This document shows positions 34,659 through 43,852 of a stretch of 64,000 nucleotides of DNA, one piece after another. The translations under genes and the position numbers were made by a program. The stretch comes from Rhodothermales bacterium (GTDB lineage Bacteria > Bacteroidota > Rhodothermia > Rhodothermales > Bin80), in assembly GCA_958296045.1 (NCBI GenBank), contig CATQHT010000003.1, positions 1,561,246 through 1,625,245 of the forward strand, given 5' to 3'. Every line of letters starts with the position of its first letter. Positions within the stretch are counted from its first letter, which is position 1. The notes beneath the pieces are model-generated. The model saw nothing but the letters and a program-made list of their open reading frames with translations, did no database searches and was not told the DNA's origin.

Positions 34659-35643
34659 ACATGCCTCTTGGGCAATCGGGTCAGCAACCGTTGGCCGGGA
34701 TCAGCCAGGATCTGGACCCAGCGACAGCCTGACCGACTCTTAACGACGTTGGCCGCCCTTTCTGTACGTTCAGACGGCCTCCCCCCAAGCGACCTTCAGA
34801 CAGACACGCGCACCCCTGGGCTGCACTTCATTCACGCTGATCCAGGCGGTCTGGCTTTCCAGTGCGCTCCTGGCCCTGCAGGATTAGATCTTCCTACGGC
34901 AGGCATGCGAATGGTGATGACGGCTTAAGCCGCATTGTTGTGGGGTCGTTGGCGTCTTGCAAAGCGATCGATGCCCGTTGAAGCCTGACACGCTGGTGCA
35001 AGTGATCATCGCAGAGCATGATCGGTACCTGTCCATGGGCTGCCACCAGTTTGCACCGTCATAGGAGATACCAATGCCCATCTTGACTCTGCATACGTTC
35101 CGGTTGGGTTCGGCAAGCGTGCCTGGCTTACCCGCTAAGCGAATAGATCGCAGGGAGTGGATACCTGGGCAAGGATGCCTGCCAGCTCCTGTCCCCTCGG
35201 TGGACGTGTCCCGCCCTGTGCGGGGTGGATGTGAGACGTGCGCAGTGCGTATGCCCTTGACATTCGTCTACCAGTGCTCTGTCCGACGTGGCGTGCCGCA
35301 GTCGGCTCCAGCGACGTACGTCTGGCGAGCCGCACACCAGTCGTGTCCGCCAACCGCGCGACTAAGCATACGCGCCCTGAAGCCGAATGCCAGCTCGACT
35401 GGTGTCCTGCACGCGTCGCCAGCTGCGTATGGTACGCTCCAATAATCGAGTGCTGACGGATGCGCGGCTGTAATCAGCCAATTCGGTCAGACGAAGCGGC
35501 TGCTCTGCCCCGGTCGCATCGGGCTGTAGAGCCTAACGCAGCGGAGGCTTGGCACATCTGACTGAGCTGGGGGAGTCCGGGCCTTACTTTGCTTGAATGC
35601 GCATGGATCACCCGTGCCTGCGCAGCAGCTGCAGTGATTAGGT
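34659..35643. other. about 1 kb without a recognisable gene
   Basis: Several short open frames overlap on both strands with no motifs, signal peptides or family resemblance. No repeats or transposase fragments were recognised. Confidence 0.5.
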
Positions 35644-35644
35644 C

Positions 35645-35683
35645 CCGGATCCGACGATCCGGGGGGCGCCACTTTTGTATAAT
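35645..35683 (+). promoter_or_regulatory. palindrome plus -10-like box upstream of the fad operon
   Basis: A perfect inverted repeat CCGGATC-CGAC-GATCCGG (35645-35662) lies 15 bp before TATAAT (35678-35683), about 90 bp ahead of the first fad gene. A repressor bound there would cover the -35 region. The position fits a fatty-acid-responsive TetR/FadR-type operator, but no regulator gene is in view and no -35 consensus is evident. The gene itself has a good ribosome site (GGAGAGGA). Confidence 0.4.
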
Positions 35684-35773
35684 GTGCCTAACGACAGGCA
35701 TTGCCGGCTAAGGTTGGGCCAAAGCACCACCGTCGGTGCCTAGGACCCAAAGAGCACGGCGGAGAGGATTCGG

Positions 35774-38116
35774 ATGGACGCATACCACAAGCCGCTGCGC
35801 ACCGCTGCAGTGCTGGGAGCCGGAACGATGGGGGCCCAGATTGCCGCACACCTAGCTAACGCTGGCATGCAGGTACACCTCCTAGACCTGCCAGCTACCG
35901 AAGGCGCGCGCAACGCCATAGTAGATCGTAACCTGAAGGCAGCAACGAAGGCTAGGCCCACGCCCTTCTTTACCAAAGAGGCGATTCAGCGGATCACCAC
36001 AGGTAACTTCGAGGACGACTTTTCCCGCATCGCGGACGCTGACTGGGTGATCGAAGCAGTCGTCGAAAGGCTGCACATCAAACGGAAGCTGATCGAGCGC
36101 ATCGAAAAGCATGCGCGAGCCGATGCCATCGTATCCACCAACACCAGCGGCATCCCGGTCCATAGAATAATGGAAGGCCGAAGTGCCGCGCTGCGCAGGC
36201 GCGCGCTGGGGACACACTTCTTTAATCCACCGCGCTATCTCGAACTCCTGGAGCTGGTGCCTACCCAGGATACCGACCCGGCCGTGGTGGCAGCAATAGC
36301 GGCATTCGCTCGGGTGCACCTCGGTAAAGGTATAGTGATCGCAAAGGATGTGCCCTACTTTATCGGCAACCGGATCGGCATCTTTGCCATGATGGATGCC
36401 ATGGAATACTATACGCGCGGACAGCATTCCATAGAAGAGGTTGACACGCTTACGGGTCCGCTCACCGGGCGCCCCAAGTCGGCCACCTTTCGCACCATTG
36501 ATCTGGTCGGGCTTGATGTCATGCAGGATATCGGCAGGGTGCTGTACGTGTCGCTGCCGCACGACGAAAGCCGCGAGCGCTTCAAAATGCCAGAGGTGAT
36601 CAGTACGCTCGTGGCCAAAGGGGCCCTGGGTGCCAAGACCCGCGCAGGCTTTTACACTAAGAGGGGTGGCAAAATCCTCTCGCTCAACCAGGCGACGGGC
36701 GAGTACCAGCCTCGAGGTGCACTCAAGCTGGGCAAGCTCAAACGTTTGCAGCAGATCCGGAACCTCCCCGATCGCCTGCGGGCCCTATATGCGGATGAGG
36801 GACCCGCCGGGGCGTTTTTTCGTGCCACGACGCTGAGTACGCTGGGATACGCCGCGCGCAGGCTGGAAGAAGTCGCCGAAAGCCCGGTCGACATCGACAA
36901 TGCGATGCGATGGGGGTTCGGATGGCAGCTCGGACCCTTCCAGCTCTGGGACACGCTTGGCTTTGATCAGGTGCGCCAGGACATGGACAAAGCTGCTGTG
37001 CCATTGCCATCATGGGTGGAGGACATGGCACAGAAGGGCACTTTCTATAAGGATGGCTCCGTGTTTGTCCCGTCTGCACGCACGCGGCAGACCGTACATG
37101 TACCGCCCGATGAGGTGGGTCTCGCTGCCGTGCACTCCGATGATGCCAAGCTGTTGTGGTCGAATGAGGAAGCCTTGCTGTGGGACTTCGGAGACGGAGT
37201 GGCCCTCTTTGAGTTTCGATCCAAAGCCAACACGCTAGGAAGCAAAGTCATCGTCGGGCTGATGGAGGCCATCGACCTGGTGGAGAATAATCGTAACCTG
37301 CGAGGGATGGTGATCGGCAACGAAGGTAAGAACTTCTCTGTCGGAGCTAACCTGAAGGAGATGCAGTCTGCGGTGATGCTGCGCAGGTTCAGTACAATCG
37401 ATGCTTACATCGACAACTTTCAGCAGGCGATGCAGCGCGTGCATTATGCGGTTAAACCCGTGGTCGCTGCCGTGCACCAGCGCGCCTTAGGAGGAGGTTG
37501 TGAACTTGTGATGTCATGCGCGACTGCTGTGGCCGCAGCAGAGACTTACATCGGGCTGGTTGAGGTGGGGGTAGGACTGATTCCCGCCGGCACGGGCTGC
37601 ATGCGCATTGCGGTTCAGGCTTCACGCCATGCGTCGCACGACAGTGAAATCATGGCTGCGCTGAGTCCCCGGTTCGTTGAGGTGGCCAAAGGGACGGTGG
37701 CCACCGGCGCAGCGCACGCCAAAGAACTGGGGTACCTGCCGCGGCATGCCAGCGTAGTGATGCGAAGGCAGCGTCGCCTGCATGCGGCTAAGTGCACAGT
37801 GGTTAGCCTTTCCGAGCAAGGATACATGCCACCATCACCTGTTTCCATACGCGTGCTGGGTCAGCCGGGATTTGCGGCGCTCAAGATCGGCGTCCATCAG
37901 CTGTATCGTGGAGGGTTTGCCACTAAGTATGATTGCCACTTGGCCGAACAGGTCGCATACGTGATGACGGGCGGCGACCTGAGCGGGGCCCAGAATGTTA
38001 CAGAGCAGTACCTCCTGGACCTAGAGCGCACGGTGTTTGTAGGGCTTCTGAAGAGGCCCAAGACGCTGCGACGGATCGTTGGCATGCTCACCACCGGTAA
38101 GCCCGTGCGTAACTAG
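35774..38116 (+). CDS. fadN: 3-hydroxyacyl-CoA dehydrogenase/enoyl-CoA hydratase (FadN-type)
   Basis: 780 residues, with the dehydrogenase first and the hydratase last, as in Bacillus FadN (and opposite to E. coli FadB). NAD-binding loop VLGAGTMGAQIAAHLANAG at 14-32; HAD signature region GTHFFNPPRYLELLELVP; FIGNRIG. The C-terminal crotonase part has the oxyanion-hole GNEGKNFSVGANL and both catalytic Glu (ALGGGCELVM and VEVGVGLIPAGTG). It catalyses hydration of enoyl-CoA and NAD-linked oxidation of the 3-hydroxyacyl-CoA. First gene of the fad operon; 17 bp to the thiolase gene. Confidence 0.95.
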   Translation: MDAYHKPLRTAAVLGAGTMGAQIAAHLANAGMQVHLLDLPATEGARNAIVDRNLKAATKARPTPFFTKEAIQRITTGNFEDDFSRIADADWVIEAVVERLHIKRKLIERIEKHARADAIVSTNTSGIPVHRIMEGRSAALRRRALGTHFFNPPRYLELLELVPTQDTDPAVVAAIAAFARVHLGKGIVIAKDVPYFIGNRIGIFAMMDAMEYYTRGQHSIEEVDTLTGPLTGRPKSATFRTIDLVGLDVMQDIGRVLYVSLPHDESRERFKMPEVISTLVAKGALGAKTRAGFYTKRGGKILSLNQATGEYQPRGALKLGKLKRLQQIRNLPDRLRALYADEGPAGAFFRATTLSTLGYAARRLEEVAESPVDIDNAMRWGFGWQLGPFQLWDTLGFDQVRQDMDKAAVPLPSWVEDMAQKGTFYKDGSVFVPSARTRQTVHVPPDEVGLAAVHSDDAKLLWSNEEALLWDFGDGVALFEFRSKANTLGSKVIVGLMEAIDLVENNRNLRGMVIGNEGKNFSVGANLKEMQSAVMLRRFSTIDAYIDNFQQAMQRVHYAVKPVVAAVHQRALGGGCELVMSCATAVAAAETYIGLVEVGVGLIPAGTGCMRIAVQASRHASHDSEIMAALSPRFVEVAKGTVATGAAHAKELGYLPRHASVVMRRQRRLHAAKCTVVSLSEQGYMPPSPVSIRVLGQPGFAALKIGVHQLYRGGFATKYDCHLAEQVAYVMTGGDLSGAQNVTEQYLLDLERTVFVGLLKRPKTLRRIVGMLTTGKPVRN

Positions 38117-38133
38117 GCCCGCAATAGAAGCCC

Positions 38134-39321
38134 ATGAACATCAGGGAAAGCTATATCGTGACCAGCCTCCGCACCGCCGTAGGTAAAGCGAAGAAGGGGA
38201 CACTGCGGCATACGCGCCCCGAACAGCTGGGCGCGGCGGTGGTCAAAGAATCTGTAAAGAGGACGGACCGCCTGGAGCCGCAGAACGTGGACGATGTCAT
38301 TATCGGGTGTGCGTTTCCAGAGGGTCCGCAGGGAATGAATATGGGCCGCATCATCGCAGGGGAAGCCGAGCTGCCGGTCACAGTGCCGGGTGCTACCGTG
38401 AACCGGCTATGCGCCTCCGGGCTGCAGAGCATCGCCATGGCATGCCAGTCCATCGGCATGGGCAGCACGGATGTGGTCGTCGCCGGCGGCGCGGAGTCGA
38501 TGAGTATGGTGCCCATGTCGGGGTTCTATTTCCAGCCGGATCCCACCATTGCCCAGAAGTATCCAGACGTCTACATCTCGATGGGACTGACGGCTGAGAA
38601 CCTGGCAGTGAAGTACAAAATCACACGGCAAGAGCAGGACACGTTTGCGCAGCAGTCTCATGAGCGGGCGCTCAAGGCGCAGAAGGAGGGACGGTTTGAT
38701 GACGAGATTGTCCCGCTCACGGTGGAAGCATCCAACTTTGACGGGGCGCGTGCTGTGTCGTCGAGCACCGTCTTTACATCAGACGAAGGTCCGCGTCCAG
38801 ACTCGTCGATAGAAGCGCTCGCGCGCCTGAAGCCCATCTTCAAGCGTCAGGGCACAGTGACCGCCGGCACCTCTTCGCAGATGTCTGATGGTGCCGCGGC
38901 ATCCGTGGTGATGAGCCGCGAACTTACCCAGATGCTAGGTCTGGAACCCATGGCGCGCCTAGTACAGTATGCTGTGCATGGCGTGGCGCCCGAAATTATG
39001 GGCATCGGCCCGGTAGGTGCCATCCGCAAGGTGCTGCGACGCAGCGGTCTAACACTGGACCAGATCGAACTCATTGAACTCAACGAAGCCTTCGCAGCGC
39101 AAGCGCTGGCTGTGATAAAGGAGGCTAGGCTGGACGAGGCCATCGTCAACGTCAATGGCGGCGCCATCGCGCTGGGCCACCCGCTGGGATGCACAGGAGC
39201 CAAGCTCACAGCTTCGCTGCTACATGAGATGAAGCGGCGCGGTGCACGCTACGGGCTCTGCACCATGTGCATCGGAGGCGGGATGGGAGCGGCAGCCGTA
39301 TTTGAGAACCTACAACGCTAA
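38134..39321 (+). CDS. fadA: acetyl-CoA C-acyltransferase (3-ketoacyl-CoA thiolase)
   Basis: 395 residues of the thiolase family. Nucleophilic C93 in VNRLCASGLQS, His in the NEAFAAQ region, His in GGAIALGHPLGCTGAK and the second catalytic Cys in CTMCIGGGMGAA. It cleaves 3-ketoacyl-CoA with CoA to release acetyl-CoA, the last step of beta-oxidation. It sits between the FadN-type gene (17 bp) and fadE (18 bp), so one operon. Length is normal. Confidence 0.96.
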   Translation: MNIRESYIVTSLRTAVGKAKKGTLRHTRPEQLGAAVVKESVKRTDRLEPQNVDDVIIGCAFPEGPQGMNMGRIIAGEAELPVTVPGATVNRLCASGLQSIAMACQSIGMGSTDVVVAGGAESMSMVPMSGFYFQPDPTIAQKYPDVYISMGLTAENLAVKYKITRQEQDTFAQQSHERALKAQKEGRFDDEIVPLTVEASNFDGARAVSSSTVFTSDEGPRPDSSIEALARLKPIFKRQGTVTAGTSSQMSDGAAASVVMSRELTQMLGLEPMARLVQYAVHGVAPEIMGIGPVGAIRKVLRRSGLTLDQIELIELNEAFAAQALAVIKEARLDEAIVNVNGGAIALGHPLGCTGAKLTASLLHEMKRRGARYGLCTMCIGGGMGAAAVFENLQR

Positions 39322-39339
39322 CCGTATCGCCGATTCGTC

Positions 39340-41823
39340 ATGGGATCGTGGCCACTTTTTGCTTTCTTAGCGGAGCAGCCTTGGTGGGCCTGCGTGCTGG
39401 CATCAGTGCTGACCTTCGGCATCCTCGGCTTCTTCGGAGCGCCGCTATGGTTGTGGAGCCTGTTGATCATGGTGCTGCTATACGGCGCGGGGGCACCATT
39501 ATGGCTCCTGGTAGCGGCCGTCGTCATCCTTGCGGTGCTGGTGATCCGGCCAGCGCGACGCACGCTGCTTTCCCGAGCAATCATGCGCCTCCTGGCGGCG
39601 ACAGGCATCCTGCCACGCATCTCGCCTACAGAGCGGACGGTCATTGAAGCGGGCAACGTCTGGGTGGAGGGAGAGCTGTTTTCCGGTCGCCCGGACATGA
39701 AGCGTGTGCTTTCGGAACCATACCCGAAGCTGAGTCCTGAGGAGAAGGCTTTCCTGAATGGTCCCGTGGAGGAGCTCTGCAAGAGCGCCACGGATTGGCA
39801 GGTCCAGACCAGCCGCGAACTGCCAAGGGAGTCATGGGACATCATCCGGCGCGAAAAGCTGTTCGGCCTTATTGTACCCAGAGAGTTTGGCGGTCATCGA
39901 TTCTCGGCAACAGCCAACAGCGCGGTCGTAGCTAAGCTGAGCGCGCACTGCTATCCGCTGGGCATCACGGTGATGGTTCCCAACTCGCTCGGACCTGCGG
40001 AGCTCCTGATCCATTACGGAACCCGCGAACAGCAGGAGTACTTTCTGCCGCGGCTGGCCGATGCCAGTCTGACACCGGCCTTTGCCTTGACAGAGCCTGA
40101 AGCCGGCTCGGATGCCGGGGGCATTCGGGCGAGCGGCGAGGTGTTTCGCGACGAGGATGGCGCGGTCAAGCTGCGCCTGAATTGGAACAAACGGTATATC
40201 ACTCTGGCCGCTGTAGCGGACCTTTTGGGGCTGGCTTTTAAGCTGGTAGATCCAGACAACATCCTGGGCAAAGGCACCAGGCCCGGGATCACATGTGCCT
40301 TGATCCATACCGACACGCCTGGCGTGGTGATTGGTGACCGGCACGACCCCTTGGGCGTAGCGTTCGTCAACGCGCCCACATGGGGTCGTGATGTGGTGGT
40401 TCCTGTGGATGCGATTATTGGCGGCGCCGAGGGGGCGGGTCGCGGCTGGCAGATGCTGATGGAGTGCCTTGCAGCAGGGCGCGGCATTTCGCTCCCGGCC
40501 TCTGCGGTGGGTTCAGCCAAGGCGGTATTTCTGGCCGTTTCGGCACATGTGAAGGTAAGGCGGCAGTTTGGGTTGCCCCTTGGTGCGTTTGAGGGCATCC
40601 AGGAGGCGCTGGCACGCATCGGCGGCTTTACGTACCTGATGGATGCCGCCCGCATCTTTACGTTGGGTGCCCTTGACCAGGGTATATCTCCGGCGGTGGT
40701 GACGGCCATGGTGAAATACAGCCTCACGGAGCTCGGGCGCAAGGTGGTCAGCGATGCTATGGACATCATGGCAGGCAACGCCATCTCGCTCGGACCTCGC
40801 AACACGATTGCCAAGTTTCACATGAGCGTCCCGATCTCCATCACAGTGGAGGGCGCCAACATATTGACTCGGACGCTCATGATTTTCGGTCAGGGAGCGA
40901 TTCGTTGCCATCTGTGGGCCTACAAGGAGATCACCGCGCTTGAAAATAAGGATGTGCATGGCTTTGACCATGCGTTTTGGAACCATATCGGGCATGTGGT
41001 GCGCAACGCGTGCCGATCGCTCATCCTGAGTCTTTCGCGAGGCTATCTGGCGGGATCCGCCGGTGTGCGCGGTCCGGCGGCCCGGTACGTACGGCGCCTG
41101 CAGTGGGCGTCTGCGTCTTTTGCTTGTCTGGCCGACGTAGCGATGGTAAGCATGGGCGGACAGCTGAAGCGCCGAGAAATGATTACCGGCCGCTTTGCGG
41201 ACATCTTCTGCTGGATGTACCTGGCTGCGGCAACGCTCCGGCGTTTTGAGGCAGAAGGCCGCCTGAAGGAAGATCGTTCCTACTTCCGGTGGTCAATGGA
41301 GTACGCGTTTGCACGTATCCAGGAAGCCTTTTCCGGGCTGTATGCTAACCTGAAGGTGCCGGGGCTGACCTGGTATTTCCGCGGCCCTGTTCTTGCCTGG
41401 TCACGCATTAACAGCATGGGAAGGGGGCCCGGGGACAAGGTCAGTTGTAAGGTGGCCCGTCTTATGCAAACGCCAGGCGCCCAGCGCTTGCGCCTGACGG
41501 CGGGTTGTTACCGTCCGGGGGCGGATGCGCCTGGCCTTGGAATGTTGGAGGCGGCCTTTGAGCTGGCCTATGCGGCGGACAACGTCATGCGGGGTGTGAG
41601 CAAGGCTGTGCGGCAAGGAAAGCTTGCAAGAAAACCCAAGAGCACGTTGGCGGCGCGTGCGCAGGAGGCAGGAATCATAAGTGCCAAGGAGCTGGAGCTG
41701 ATCAGGGAGGCGGATGCAGCGCGGTTGGAAGCGATACAGGTGGACGATTTCGATCCAGAGGTCTACCGCAGGCACCATCAGACAGATGCCGCCAGCACAT
41801 CAGCCTCTACGGCCCATGCATAA
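39340..41823 (+). CDS. fadE: acyl-CoA dehydrogenase, FadE type
   Basis: 827 residues, close to E. coli FadE (814). Three N-terminal hydrophobic segments (about 8-70) anchor it to the membrane. The flavin dehydrogenase domain starts at about 125 with LSPEEKAFLNGPVEELC; FALTEPEAGSDAG is the signature, and GRGISLPASAVG and the RRQFGLPLGAFEGIQEALARI helix follow. The C-terminal 280 residues are the FadE-specific DUF1974-like domain (RMGRGPGDKVS-like, here SMGRGPGDKVS). It performs the FAD-dependent first step of beta-oxidation. Last core gene of the fad operon. Confidence 0.96.
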   Translation: MGSWPLFAFLAEQPWWACVLASVLTFGILGFFGAPLWLWSLLIMVLLYGAGAPLWLLVAAVVILAVLVIRPARRTLLSRAIMRLLAATGILPRISPTERTVIEAGNVWVEGELFSGRPDMKRVLSEPYPKLSPEEKAFLNGPVEELCKSATDWQVQTSRELPRESWDIIRREKLFGLIVPREFGGHRFSATANSAVVAKLSAHCYPLGITVMVPNSLGPAELLIHYGTREQQEYFLPRLADASLTPAFALTEPEAGSDAGGIRASGEVFRDEDGAVKLRLNWNKRYITLAAVADLLGLAFKLVDPDNILGKGTRPGITCALIHTDTPGVVIGDRHDPLGVAFVNAPTWGRDVVVPVDAIIGGAEGAGRGWQMLMECLAAGRGISLPASAVGSAKAVFLAVSAHVKVRRQFGLPLGAFEGIQEALARIGGFTYLMDAARIFTLGALDQGISPAVVTAMVKYSLTELGRKVVSDAMDIMAGNAISLGPRNTIAKFHMSVPISITVEGANILTRTLMIFGQGAIRCHLWAYKEITALENKDVHGFDHAFWNHIGHVVRNACRSLILSLSRGYLAGSAGVRGPAARYVRRLQWASASFACLADVAMVSMGGQLKRREMITGRFADIFCWMYLAAATLRRFEAEGRLKEDRSYFRWSMEYAFARIQEAFSGLYANLKVPGLTWYFRGPVLAWSRINSMGRGPGDKVSCKVARLMQTPGAQRLRLTAGCYRPGADAPGLGMLEAAFELAYAADNVMRGVSKAVRQGKLARKPKSTLAARAQEAGIISAKELELIREADAARLEAIQVDDFDPEVYRRHHQTDAASTSASTAHA

Positions 41824-41901
41824 GACTGCTCACAGTTGGCAGGGGCTGCGGGGGTTGCCAGGCAAGGCAGGTCGCATCATTAACATCAATAAGAGAGGAT
41901 A

Positions 41902-42357
41902 ATGGCTTTTCTCCATGCATTGTTTGTGGCGCTGCATGTGATTTCCGCGGCCGCTTGGTTCGGGCTGGCACTGCGCCTAGCTTCACAGGCACGAGCGGTC
42001 AGGGATGCGGAACCTGCTGTGGCCGTGGCCTTGGCCCACGACGGCGCATATGCGGTGCGGCTGATGGGGCTGTTTATACTCCTAACGTTTGTCTTCTCGA
42101 TGGGTGCCTTGGGGTTGGGAGGTGGATATCCCGGGCAGTGGCAGTACCATGTGGCTTCGCTTCTAATCGTCGTATTGGTCATCGTTCAGTACGTGCTTAT
42201 CCGTCCGACATGGCTGCGGCTACACGACGCAGCGACGTTAGAGAGCGGGTCGGACGGCCTCGTAAAACGCATCGCCATGTTGGTAGGAGCAGGCCACGCC
42301 ATCTGGCTGGTGTTGGCGCTACTGATGTTCTGGAACCGTTTCGCTGGTGTGTGGTAA
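41902..42357 (+). CDS. four-helix membrane protein, CopD/DUF2269-like
   Basis: 151 residues with four hydrophobic helices (about 2-26, 48-72, 80-102, 124-146). The start HALFVALHVISAAAWFGLALRLAS with a His and Trp in helix 1, and a His-containing helix 4 (GAGHAIWLVLALLMFW), recalls CopD/DUF2269-type heme or copper membrane proteins. A good ribosome site (AGAGGA) precedes it. It lies 78 bp behind fadE and may be cotranscribed, but has no obvious part in fatty acid oxidation. Confidence 0.7.
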   Translation: MAFLHALFVALHVISAAAWFGLALRLASQARAVRDAEPAVAVALAHDGAYAVRLMGLFILLTFVFSMGALGLGGGYPGQWQYHVASLLIVVLVIVQYVLIRPTWLRLHDAATLESGSDGLVKRIAMLVGAGHAIWLVLALLMFWNRFAGVW

Positions 42358-42399
42358 TAAGGTGCGAAGAGAAGCATTTCGCCCACCACATAGCAGGTT

Positions 42400-42594
42400 A
42401 TGGCCACGCCCCGCATGAATGAGAGTTGGAAACAGGTGCAGAAACAGATCAAGGAGATCTGGGACTACGCTGAATTCACGCCCCAGGAGATGAAGAAAGC
42501 TAGGGGCAAGATGCGTGTGATGGTCAAATTGATTCACGAGAAGACAAACGAGCCTGAGCACGAGATCTTCGACAAGATCAGCGCGATAATTTAG
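42400..42594 (+). CDS. small acidic-basic helical protein, CsbD-like
   Basis: 64 residues. The pattern ESWKQVQKQIKEIWDYAEF followed by KMRVMVKLIHEKTNEPEHEIFDKI resembles CsbD-type stress proteins (NWKQ..GKIKE.WG....). Two helices are predicted. It follows the CopD-like gene by 42 bp on the same strand. Family assignment is tentative. Confidence 0.6.
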   Translation: MATPRMNESWKQVQKQIKEIWDYAEFTPQEMKKARGKMRVMVKLIHEKTNEPEHEIFDKISAII

Positions 42595-42746
42595 CTCGGC
42601 GCCACAACAGGCGGAGCGAAGTGCTAGCCCCATGCACGGATTGTGTCGGCAGGGCTTATCGTACGTTGCCGAATGCGAAGCAGCCGGAATCGTCGTTAGC
42701 CCACGCCAGCGGATCATCCTTACCGAATGCCGGTCGGCGACAGGGT

Positions 42747-43028
42747 ATGGCGGATTCTGGCTCGGATGACTGGGTAGAGGTCACGCATCCTTTCCATCCA
42801 TGGTGCGGTCGCCGATTTCCGCGCCAATACTGCCTTACAACCGGCAATGTGCGGCTGGTGCGCTGCATTGTGGATGAAAACACGCTACGGTGTTTGCCCA
42901 GGGCGTGGACAGACTTGCGCGTGGTAGACGACTTCGAGCGGGTTTCAGCGGGCCGTGCACTCTTTCGGGCAGACGATCTTGTGGCCCTGAGGTCGCTGGT
43001 GGACACGCTTTTGGAGGAACACCTTTAA
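42747..43028 (+). CDS. DUF5372-like transposon accessory protein
   Basis: 93 residues from ATG 42747. Recognisable stretches are WVEVTHPFHPWCGRRF and LPRAWTDLRVVDDFERVSAGRALFRADDLVALRSLVD. Small proteins of this type accompany large serine recombinases in a class of bacterial transposons, which fits the HTH gene and recombinase remnant that follow. Role unknown. Confidence 0.6.
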   Translation: MADSGSDDWVEVTHPFHPWCGRRFPRQYCLTTGNVRLVRCIVDENTLRCLPRAWTDLRVVDDFERVSAGRALFRADDLVALRSLVDTLLEEHL

Positions 43029-43163
43029 TGCAACGCATAATCGCGTATTGCGCAACTTCGTGAAAAATGGGCTGTTTTTTGGCCGTAGTAGGTCGTTATT
43101 GTGTGCCTAGGTTGCATTCCGAAGCGACGTACATATTCCGTGGTGATCATTACTCCTGACGGC

Positions 43164-43610
43164 ATGTCCAGTGACAAGAGCGAGCGCCTGCAGAGGTCTA
43201 GAACCCTCAACCCGAACCCAGAGGCGGTCTCCGATCTCCTATTTGAGTGCAGCCCTTTCTTCGATCCGCGAGACCTCCTGCAAGTCCGCTACGAGATGAT
43301 ACGCTCTCATACGAAAGGCACGACCCTTGCAGCGGTCGCGGCCCGGTACGGCATGTCTGTACCTACCTGTGTGCGCGTAAAGCGCGCTTTCCAGGCAGGC
43401 GGTCTGCAAGCCCTGATTCCAGAGCGGCTCGGCCCCCGGGGATCCCACAAGATTACGCCCGAAATCTTAGAGTTTGCCGAGTATTGCCGCGCCTTGCCTG
43501 ACGCCGTCAGCGTCCGTAAACTCGCCGAGATGATACGCGAACGCTTCGATGTAACCATCCACTACAGCAGCCTTCACCAGGCGCTGTCAAAAAACTCCGA
43601 AACACTCTGA
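43164..43610 (+). CDS. helix-turn-helix protein of the recombinase transposon
   Basis: 148 residues from ATG 43164. Central HTH: MIRSHTKGTTLAAVAARYGMSVPTCVRVKRAFQAGGLQALIPERLGPRGSHK, as in IS630/IS481-type N-terminal domains, followed by a second winged-helix stretch (VSVRKLAEMIRERFDVTIHYSSLHQAL). No catalytic domain is attached. It probably binds DNA in the same mobile unit as the DUF5372-like protein and serine recombinase. Confidence 0.65.
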   Translation: MSSDKSERLQRSRTLNPNPEAVSDLLFECSPFFDPRDLLQVRYEMIRSHTKGTTLAAVAARYGMSVPTCVRVKRAFQAGGLQALIPERLGPRGSHKITPEILEFAEYCRALPDAVSVRKLAEMIRERFDVTIHYSSLHQALSKNSETL

Positions 43611-43852
43611 TGATACAGTGGGCAATAGCCAGAACACCCATCGCTATAACCGGTGGCGCCAGCGGTGGCTCAGTGGCCAGCGCAGCCAGGCCATCTCCAT
43701 CCTGTGCCACCATGGCTTGGCGCACGCGCTGGTGCTTACGGAACAGATGCCGAGCATCAATACTCCGAGTGTGCCTGCACCCATCGCTCCATTCGCTCCA
43801 CTGCTTAGGCAGGCCGCGTCCATGAGCTGCCATCTCATCCACTCATAGCGTT

